Shown: in pieces, positions 7,561 to 12,319 of the stretch
How positions within the stretch are numbered: position 1 is the stretch's first letter
How the letters are laid out: every line of letters starts with the position of its first letter
From: JAWLBW01 sp041687475
GTDB lineage: Bacteria > J088 > JAWLBW01
Direction of reading: 5' to 3'
DNA length: 19,152 bases
Assembly: GCA_041687475.1 (NCBI GenBank)
Contig: JAWLBW010000054.1
Location: 1-19,152, forward strand
Program-made: the position numbers and the translations under genes
The notes under the pieces: model-generated
Told to the model about the DNA's origin: nothing
Databases searched by the model: none
The model's input: only the letters and a program-made list of their open reading frames with translations

Positions 7561-7836
7561 TCATTGTCATGGTAAATAGGATTGGGCTTTACTTCGACCG
7601 GCAGCTCGGCGTGCAGTAGGCTCTCACGCCGTTCAGGCCGTGCCGTGAATCGGCTGTCCAGCATCAGCTTCCGAATCCGGGAGGAAGCACTATCCTTTAG
7701 CCGACGCGTAAATCGGGGGCGAGCTGCGATCTGGGATCTTTCCTGAAGCGATAATGCTTGACGCGAATCCGCTCTCGAACACGGTCGAGTCGTTTCGGCT
7801 TGTTTTCCATGACAACCGTCGGGTAAGGTAATTGCT
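7561..7836. other. Intergenic remnant region of the first cassette
   Basis: This stretch between the toxin remnant and the first attC has no supported gene. An open minus-strand frame continues through it into the antitoxin (up to 7901), but its sequence is Arg-rich, lacks a ribosome-binding site at any Met, and is unlike a toxin. Two GATCTGG-type heptamer units lie at 7728-7741. It looks like the debris of a deleted toxin gene plus repeat insertion. Confidence 0.35.
7728..7741. repeat. Two GATCTGG-type heptamer units
   Basis: GATCTGG and GATCTTT lie in 7-nt phase, preceded by CTGC as in the longer arrays at 7203-7230 and 12271-12319. It is short, so chance is possible, but the family recurs only in this part of the window. 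Confidence 0.5.
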
Positions 7837-7974
7837 GAGTTAACCTCTGAATCACCGAAGCGATTCCAAGGCCAGCCAAGTATATGACAGTTGTTTGACA
7901 AACGCTGTCCGGCGATTCAGCGGCTTCAAGCCGGGTGGAAAGACGGCTTGGAGCCGGTGAATATATGTTAGCTC
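7837..7974 (+). other. attC: attC recombination site 1 (integron cassette site)
   Basis: The left end GAGTTAACCTCTGAATCACCG and the right end CGGTGAATATATGTTAGCTC are imperfect reverse complements. Inside them CCAAGGCC (7872-7879) pairs with GGCTTGG (7945-7951) leaving an extra base, like the extrahelical bases of attC stems. Core GTTAGCT (7967-7973) would be cut after its first G. At 138 bp it is long, in the size class of Vibrio-type sites. It is weaker than the next three sites but in the same orientation. Confidence 0.65.
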
Positions 7975-7995
7975 TTTGGAGGGGAAAGGAGATAG

Positions 7996-8916
7996 ATGGC
8001 AGCAAAACGATTATCACCTGCGGCAATTGTCGCTCTTAAAGAGGCTCTGTGTAGCGTCTACTGGTACAAGGCCGACCTCCGGAGCTTCCTCTCAAATTCT
8101 GTGAGCAACAAGGCGCTGGTAAGTTCGTTGAACTGGGAGAACTACAAGCGGCAAATCGTCGCTGATTTGGTTGATGCGCTGACGGGTAACCAGGACAAGC
8201 ATCTGGGTGACCTCACGAAGCTCTGCTACGAGGTGACAAGCATCAGCAATTTCTCGCACCTGGAGCAACTTGATGGCGGCCAGCAGAAAGCGCGCAGAGC
8301 CAAAGAAGCTGTCGAACAGCTACGACAACTGGTAGAGCCTCACCAGGAAAAGAAAAAAGACGAGGAAGAATTTGAACGTAGGCGAAAAGAGCGGGAAGAA
8401 AAGCTTAGATCAAACCGGGCCGTCCGGGAGAAGCTATCCGAATTGAATTCACGCTTCATGGCAATCGCGGCGGGAACAAATCCGCAAAGTCGTGGATTCG
8501 ACCTCGAACGTTTAATGTACGACGTGTTCGAGCTATTTGATCTCGATCCGAAAGCATCCTTCCGAAACGTTGGTGAACAAATAGATGGTGGGTTCTTTCT
8601 GGAGGGCACTGATTACCTCTTTGAGGCGAAGTGGCAGCAGGGTCTCATTGGCGTGGAAGATCTCGATGCATTTTCGCGCAAGGTTGAACGTAAGCTCGAA
8701 AACACCCTCGGCGTATTCTTGTCAATGAACGGGTTTTCTCCAGATGGGGTCGCAGCACACTCTACCGCACGGCCAAGCATCATCTTGATGGATGGCGCAG
8801 ATTTGATGGCAGTTCTGGAAGAGCGGATTGATTTTGTCACTTTGTTACTGCGCAAGAAGCGGCATGCTGCTCACACCGGCAATATTTATCTGAAAGTACA
8901 TGAAATTACGCGATGA
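7996..8916 (+). CDS. Mrr-like PD-(D/E)XK nuclease with N-terminal helical domain and coiled coil
   Basis: This 306-residue protein fills the cassette between attC 1 and attC 2. Residues 1-95 form a helical domain (YWYKADLRSFL, LNWENYKRQIVADLVDAL, FSHLEQL) that I know only as an uncharacterised N-terminal module of nuclease-type proteins. Residues about 95-150 are a charged coiled coil (KKKDEEEFERRRKEREEK). Residues 160-290 carry a restriction-endonuclease-like core: RGFDLERLMYDVF (E171), QIDGGF (D197) and LFEAKW (E210, K212), the full D-ExK catalytic set of the Mrr-cat family. Such domains cleave DNA in restriction and anti-phage systems. Ribosome site GGAG (7988-7991) lies 4 nt before ATG. 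No methylase or partner is present. A stand-alone defence role is an inference. Confidence 0.82.
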   Translation: MAAKRLSPAAIVALKEALCSVYWYKADLRSFLSNSVSNKALVSSLNWENYKRQIVADLVDALTGNQDKHLGDLTKLCYEVTSISNFSHLEQLDGGQQKARRAKEAVEQLRQLVEPHQEKKKDEEEFERRRKEREEKLRSNRAVREKLSELNSRFMAIAAGTNPQSRGFDLERLMYDVFELFDLDPKASFRNVGEQIDGGFFLEGTDYLFEAKWQQGLIGVEDLDAFSRKVERKLENTLGVFLSMNGFSPDGVAAHSTARPSIILMDGADLMAVLEERIDFVTLLLRKKRHAAHTGNIYLKVHEITR

Positions 8917-9008
8917 GCTAACAAACCCATGAACACGTACAGCAAAAAGCGTCGCTCCTCGTTCCTCGTCGCTCTGCTTTTTACTGCCGGTTATGGGCGG
9001 CGTTAGAC
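8915..9008 (+). other. attC: attC recombination site 2
   Basis: R'' GAGCTAAC (8915-8922) overlaps the TGA stop of the nuclease gene, and R' is GTTAGAC (9002-9008), a match to GTTRRRY. AACCCAT (8924-8930) pairs with ATGGGCG (8993-8999), and AGCAAAAAGC (8941-8950) with GCTTTTT (8976-8982), giving the interrupted stem with extra bases expected of attC. The 94-bp length is typical. Predicted cut lies between 9002 and 9003. Confidence 0.9.
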
Positions 9009-9021
9009 GGATGGACGGAGC

Positions 9022-9774
9022 ATGAAAAGCCTCACTTCGAGATCAAAGGTTCACGATTACATCTTCCTTGACCGAGAGCGCCTGTCTCTGTACTACGACC
9101 AAGTTCCAGGCGACCTCAAGCGCAAGTCGCGCGACACGTCGAAGGAGGTCGGCCTCTCGCTTGCTGGGCCGTCTGTCAAGCTAGTTGAGACGAACCGAAC
9201 ATGCGATGCGGCGATCGTGGAACAAATTCGTAGCGTTCGGGCTCATCTCGGAGCCACAGGCGACCTGGCCGAGACCCGGCCGAAGCACATGAGTCGGGAA
9301 GCTCCACGTTTTTGTGAAGAGAGCATGTTGGCTCGCAAAGTTATTATCAGCAATCTTCATCAGATTGACGGTTTGAAGTCGATCGCTGTATGGATCTCGG
9401 ATCCCGATCCGTCGGACCTTTCAACGGTGCCGTATGACTGGAAAGGGACCTTCTTGTACTTGGTCGAGTCGTTCTGGGACGAGGGCTCCCTCTCAACGGT
9501 CTACTCGGGATGCTCAGCTCTCCAAGCGATTGCGAATCTCGCGCTTGGTAGACCATTTCTAACCGTTGCCGAGGGCGAACCCCTTGGTCGATGGAATGCT
9601 CAACATCCGATCGAGAAACTTGGCCAACTAGGAGGCGTAGCGCAAGCTCCGAGACGAATCCGAGCCTTGTACCGGAATCGGTATCTAACAAACGAGCAGA
9701 TTTGCGTATTCGATGGGAAGGAATATCGCCTAAATGACCTGCTGGCGTATCCGCTTTACATAGAAGCCGAGTGA
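9022..9774 (+). CDS. Cassette-encoded protein of unknown function
   Basis: This 250-residue protein starts 13 bp after the attC 2 core, as is usual for cassette genes; CGGAG lies almost against the ATG, so initiation may be weak. The N-terminus KVHDYIFLDRERLSLYYDQV recalls the opening of small uncharacterised proteins (of the DUF6414 kind) that begin with a Tyr-Ile-x-Leu-Asp block, but I cannot confirm this. The middle is mixed alpha/beta (AVWISDPDPS, TFLYLVESFW), and the C-terminus is basic (RRIRALYRNRYL). No transmembrane segment, signal peptide or catalytic motif is evident. It is a soluble cytoplasmic protein by appearance. The stop is 14 bp before attC 3, so the gene fills its cassette. 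Confidence 0.75.
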   Translation: MKSLTSRSKVHDYIFLDRERLSLYYDQVPGDLKRKSRDTSKEVGLSLAGPSVKLVETNRTCDAAIVEQIRSVRAHLGATGDLAETRPKHMSREAPRFCEESMLARKVIISNLHQIDGLKSIAVWISDPDPSDLSTVPYDWKGTFLYLVESFWDEGSLSTVYSGCSALQAIANLALGRPFLTVAEGEPLGRWNAQHPIEKLGQLGGVAQAPRRIRALYRNRYLTNEQICVFDGKEYRLNDLLAYPLYIEAE

Positions 9775-9787
9775 CTGATCGCAAACC

Positions 9788-9863
9788 GTCTAACATCGGA
9801 TTTCAGCCAATGGCGGCGGCTGAAATTACTTGGCGCCGCCGCGGCTGAAGCCGGTCGTTAGGC
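9788..9863 (+). other. attC: attC recombination site 3
   Basis: R'' GTCTAAC (9788-9794) and R' GTTAGGC (9857-9863) match RYYYAAC and GTTRRRY exactly. Between them TTTCAGCC (9801-9808) pairs with GGCTGAAGCC (9843-9852), and GGCGGCG (9812-9818) with CGCCGCC (9834-9840), leaving unpaired bases. At 76 bp this is a textbook short attC. The predicted cut lies between 9857 and 9858. Confidence 0.93.
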
Positions 9864-9927
9864 GACAACTATTTCCTCCATCTCTTTACTCATTTTTCCT
9901 TTACCTCTATCAACGGTTATTCGCTCT

Positions 9928-10491
9928 ATGAAGCGCAACCAAATCCTACCTCACCTTAACGACTTTGCCGACTCATTGAACTTTGAATCAGACAGGGGCT
10001 GTGTCTTAATCGCGTGCCACGTACTTGATGGATCTCTTGAGCACCGTATTCGTACACAATTCGTAAAGCGACAAGCCGTTTTGCAAAAAGCTGTTCAGCC
10101 TCTATTTGGGCCTGCTCGTCCCTTGTCTTCATTTTGGGCCAAAACCAACTTGGCTTATGCGCTTAGCCTACTAGATGATTGGGCATACGATGATCTAGAA
10201 ACTATCCGGAAGATTCGAAACACAATTGCTCATTCACATGGCGAATTCTCTTTCGACAAAAAGGAGACTGCGAGCCTTATATTAGGTCTGTCTTCAACAA
10301 GGCGCGGGATTGGTTACCCTAACGTATCGTCTAAGAAACAGGCCCTTAGAGAATGTGAAAAACTTGTAGGCGAATTTGCTCCGCTTTCGAAATCACTAAA
10401 CCGCTCATACTTTGTGGCCGGTTTTCATTTCCTTAACGGTTATCTTACTAAAGGCAAGGCTTACCGCCGCACTCCTGCTCCTCTCAAGTGA
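9928..10491 (+). CDS. MltR-family protein
   Basis: This 187-residue helical protein shows the MltR signature: FESDRGCVLIACHVLDGSLEHRI (about 19-41), ARPLSSFWAKTNLAYALSLL (63-82) and DDLETIRKIRNTIAHSHGEFSF (88-109). In E. coli MltR represses the mannitol operon, yet its fold lacks a clear DNA-binding motif, and relatives are frequent as solitary integron cassettes and mobile-element genes, so a carbohydrate role should not be assumed. The RKIRNxxAH block also recalls HEPN-type helical bundles. Leader and codons are visibly more A+T-rich than the chromosomal genes, consistent with transfer. No Shine-Dalgarno is evident, the leader being pyrimidine-rich. Confidence 0.82.
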   Translation: MKRNQILPHLNDFADSLNFESDRGCVLIACHVLDGSLEHRIRTQFVKRQAVLQKAVQPLFGPARPLSSFWAKTNLAYALSLLDDWAYDDLETIRKIRNTIAHSHGEFSFDKKETASLILGLSSTRRGIGYPNVSSKKQALRECEKLVGEFAPLSKSLNRSYFVAGFHFLNGYLTKGKAYRRTPAPLK

Positions 10492-10678
10492 GCTAATTAA
10501 GGTTGTGAACGATTTGCCATGATTGTTTGAATTCAAGAGATTAGAGATTGGCGACGAGAAGCAGACTTGGGTGGTGCGTGCCTATGGGGTTCCGCGGCGC
10601 TAATAGAGCACTTGGTCAAGGCATCGTGCTACCCGGTGACTCAGATCGAACGGAAGTCAATACTATGAGTCGCACCTG
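10492..10678. other. Non-coding tail of the MltR cassette
   Basis: This is 187 bp between the MltR stop codon and attC 4 with no supported gene; the one short open frame lacks a ribosome-binding site. A long non-coding tail is unusual because cassette genes normally end close to their attC. It may be a leftover of a former fusion between two cassettes. Confidence 0.35.
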
Positions 10679-10747
10679 CTCTAACAAGACACTCGAGTGG
10701 GACTCTTCCGCTATCGCTCCAGAGTCCCCTCACCGTCACCGTTAGGC
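10679..10747 (+). other. attC: attC recombination site 4
   Basis: R'' CTCTAAC (10679-10685) and R' GTTAGGC (10741-10747) enclose GAGTGGGACTCT (10695-10706), which pairs with AGAGTCCCCTCAC (10721-10733) with an extra C. Length is 69 bp. The TAA stop of the minus-strand antitoxin next door (10742-10744) is made from this core. Confidence 0.9.
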
Positions 10748-11059
10748 GGCGCGCTCAATTGCCTTTGCAATTTCCTTTGGAGTTGCACCAACCACGAGCA
10801 AGCCCCTGATGAGATAGTCAAGGCTGGTACCCTCACCCCCACGCTCGGCAACTGCCAGCCGTGACTGACTGGTGCCCATTCGGGCAGACACCGCTTTTTG
10901 AGTAAGCCGCTTTGCAGTACGTCTTTTCGTGAGAAGTTCGGCGAGTTGGAGGCGAATCTCGATAATCTTTTCGTCTTCTGGTGAAAGTCCCAGAAGCTCC
11001 GTCACGGTTCCAACCTTGAAGCCAGACTTCTCCAGTTTTTGCTTTGTCGCCTTTTTCAT
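10742..11059 (-). CDS. higA: HigA-type antitoxin, XRE-like helix-turn-helix
   Basis: This 105-residue protein has a helix-turn-helix of the Cro/C1 type at about 50-85: TKRRTAKRLTQKAVSARMGTS, then SRLAVAERGGEGTSLDYLIR. The N-terminal third (KLEKSGFKVGTVTELLGLSPEDEKIIEIRL) is the usual lead segment of antitoxins paired with Gp49-like toxins. Its ATG overlaps the toxin stop as ATGA (11056-11059), so the two are translationally coupled in toxin-first HigBA order. It should bind the toxin and repress the operon. The stop codon TAA lies in the R' core of attC 4, immediately after the predicted cut, so the coding sequence runs to the cassette edge. Confidence 0.9.
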   Translation of the reverse strand: MKKATKQKLEKSGFKVGTVTELLGLSPEDEKIIEIRLQLAELLTKRRTAKRLTQKAVSARMGTSQSRLAVAERGGEGTSLDYLIRGLLVVGATPKEIAKAIERAA

Positions 11060-11403
11060 CCGTTGTCACCTGATTTCTCTTCGTAGAGCGCCAACCTTTG
11101 TTGGCAATTGTCAATCGTTCTTTTTGGTGTCTTACGCGTCTTTTTCGCCGGCAGTATCTCAAGCACCACGATGGCCTGTGCCCTTATCGCATAGAAGATC
11201 CGATGCGTCGTGTTCTCATCCCTTATTCGAAGCTCGTGGCAGTCTTTGCCAATTTCGGGCATCGTATCGGAGACAGGCATCGACAAACGCTTTCCTCGCT
11301 GAAGCGACCGAATTAGAAACCCCGCCTCCCGCTTTGCAGCAGACGAAAAAGGAGGGTTCTCGATTCCTCCTCCCCCGAGCCATACAAGTTCTTTCTCCTT
11401 CAT
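11056..11403 (-). CDS. higB: HigB-type toxin, phage Gp49-like (RelE superfamily)
   Basis: The protein has 115 residues from ATG 11403; the frame opens upstream at TTG, but KELVWLG is the normal family beginning. Conserved blocks are AKREAGFLIRSLQRG (about 18-32), MPEIGKDCHELRIRDENTTHRIFYAI (45-71) and LPAKKTRKTPKRTIDNCQQRLALYEE (80-107), the pattern of phage-derived Gp49-like HigB ribosome-dependent mRNA interferases. All blocks are present, so it should be functional. The pair lies opposite to the array direction and has its own promoter region near the truncated attC. In cassette arrays such pairs are thought to stabilise the array against loss. Confidence 0.9.
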   Translation of the reverse strand: MKEKELVWLGGGGIENPPFSSAAKREAGFLIRSLQRGKRLSMPVSDTMPEIGKDCHELRIRDENTTHRIFYAIRAQAIVVLEILPAKKTRKTPKRTIDNCQQRLALYEEKSGDNG

Positions 11404-11419
11404 GGTCTGCGTCGCCTCG

Positions 11420-11450
11420 CCATACTCTGAGTATATCAAATACGATATAT
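11420..11450 (-). promoter_or_regulatory. Probable promoter/operator of the HigBA pair
   Basis: Upstream of the toxin lie a perfect palindrome, ATACTC-T-GAGTAT (11422-11434), and an overlapping inverted repeat, TATATC (11432-11437) with GATATA (11444-11449). On the minus strand TATACT, within this region, could be a -10 box. The stretch is A+T-rich in a GC-rich setting. A HigA-family dimer binding such symmetric sites is the family expectation; the assignment is by position and symmetry only. Confidence 0.55.
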
Positions 11451-11461
11451 GAACACACTAT

Positions 11462-11500
11462 GCCTAACACGCCGACTCCACGCGGACGGCCGCCCGCCAT
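11462..11500 (+). other. attC: Truncated attC (left half) at the right end of the array
   Basis: GCCTAAC (11462-11468) matches the R'' consensus exactly, lies where the attC of the HigBA cassette should be, and leads into a G/C-rich stretch as in the other sites. No matching GTTRRRY core is found downstream up to the dehydrogenase remnant; the nearest, GTTTGGC near 11605, does not fit. The end coordinate is approximate. Confidence 0.45.
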
Positions 11501-11526
11501 GCGATATGCCAGGATGTGCCAAAGTG

Positions 11527-11544
11527 CACCGGCCGCCGCCGGTG
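11527..11544. repeat. 7-bp G/C hairpin CACCGGC / GCCGGTG
   Basis: CACCGGC and GCCGGTG form a perfect stem around CGCC. Adjacent GTGCAC sequences on both sides (11524-11529 and 11548-11553) echo each other. It lacks a T-tract. It could be a remnant of the truncated attC stem or an unrelated palindrome. Confidence 0.4.
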
Positions 11545-11627
11545 AATGTGCACGTCAGAAGTCGAGAAGAAAAAGAGGGTGGTATGCCCAGCTGGCCTTA
11601 ATGCCGTTTGGCCAATACATGCAGGCA

Positions 11628-11947
11628 GAGCAAGGTACCAAGGGAAAGTCGCAGTCGTCACCGGTGGGGCTTCCGGTATCGGCAAGGAAATATGCCGCTA
11701 TCTTGCACCACGCAAAGCCGTGGTCGTTATCGCAGACATTGATGGCGCTGCGGCACAGGCTCTTTCAAGCGAGCTGGGTACGAGCAGCGTGCGGTGCTGC
11801 GCCAAGCAGGCTGATGTGGGCGAGAAGGACGAGGTTGAGCGGCTAATTGCTGAAACAGTCCGCGAGTTCGGCCGGATAGACTTACTGATCAACAACGCCG
11901 GTGTCGGCGTGGACGGTGAATTCAAGGACATGAGCTTGTCCTCCTAA
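11628..11947 (+). pseudogene. Truncated short-chain dehydrogenase/reductase (N-terminal part)
   Basis: The frame reads YQGKVAVVTGGASGIGKEI (nucleotide-binding TGxxxGIG), VVVIADIDGAAA (acidic residue at the end of strand 2), ADVGEKDEVERLIAETV and FGRIDLLINNAGVGVDGEF (NNAG motif), the first half of a classical SDR oxidoreductase. It stops at DMSLSS, just before the segment leading to the catalytic Ser-Tyr-Lys, so it cannot be an active enzyme. No continuation is seen in other frames, pointing to deletion rather than frameshift. Its native start is also unclear: the frame extends upstream into junk, and no ATG with a ribosome site precedes the fold. It abuts the eroded end of the cassette array. 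Confidence 0.8.
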
Positions 11948-12066
11948 ACCCGCAACCCTGGGGTCGGACCTAGCCAAGCTACTGAATTCACGACGAACGG
12001 TTAATCAGGCCTTCTGCAAGCCTTAGACGGCGAAAGTGGACGCCGATTTGCCCCTTTAAGGTAGTT
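11948..12066. other. Non-coding stretch between the dehydrogenase remnant and the right repeat block
   Basis: This is about 120 bp with no gene, promoter or terminator that I can support. It separates the broken dehydrogenase from the right-hand heptamer block. Confidence 0.35.
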
Positions 12067-12104
12067 CGGAGTGGCCGGAACTCGGAACGCGGAAACGCGG
12101 AAAC
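12067..12104. repeat. CGGAACG-type heptamer array, right copy, about 5 units
   Basis: A degenerate first unit near 12067 is followed by CGGAACT (12076-12082), CGGAACG (12083-12089), an 8-nt CGGAAACG and CGGAAAC, the same family and orientation as the 30-unit array at 6699-6909. It leads directly into the second copy of the 39-bp segment. Confidence 0.85.
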
Positions 12105-12143
12105 GAGTAACCTGCCACCCGGTTTGCGATCAGCTACGAAAAT
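12105..12143. repeat. 39-bp conserved segment, right copy
   Basis: It matches 6910-6948 at 35 of 39 positions, with single substitutions at segment positions 13, 22, 26 and 39 and no gap. Orientation and upstream heptamers are the same. A short AATCCCC/AATCC-type echo follows at about 12147-12170. Confidence 0.85.
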
Positions 12144-12270
12144 CCTCAATCCCCAATCCATAATCCCTGAACCCGTTGTATGGGGAGTCCGGCCTGGAAC
12201 CGACCCTTCGGGGGCCCAAGAAGGAATTCTCACGGCTTTACGATCGCCGCTACGGTGTTCTTCCTATCTT

Positions 12271-12319
12271 AATCTGCGATCTGCGATCTGGGATCTGGGA
12301 TCTGCATCCTGCGATCTTC
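12271..12319. repeat. GATCTGC-type heptamer array, right copy, 7 units
   Basis: Seven units in exact phase: AATCTGC, GATCTGC, GATCTGG, GATCTGG, GATCTGC, ATCCTGC and GATCTTC. The last unit runs into the stop codon (12318-12320) of the minus-strand metallohydrolase gene, so the array forms the start of that gene's 3' untranslated region. Confidence 0.9.

Noticed and set aside
11605..11611. GTTTGGC as the missing R' core of the fifth attC
   Set aside because: The fourth base is T where GTTRRRY needs a purine, and the flanking sequence does not pair with the GCCTAAC side.
10929..11846. A 305-residue plus-strand open frame across the HigBA genes and the attC remnant
   Set aside because: It overlaps recognised genes on the opposite strand and the dehydrogenase remnant in another frame, and its sequence is low-complexity Ser/Arg/Pro.
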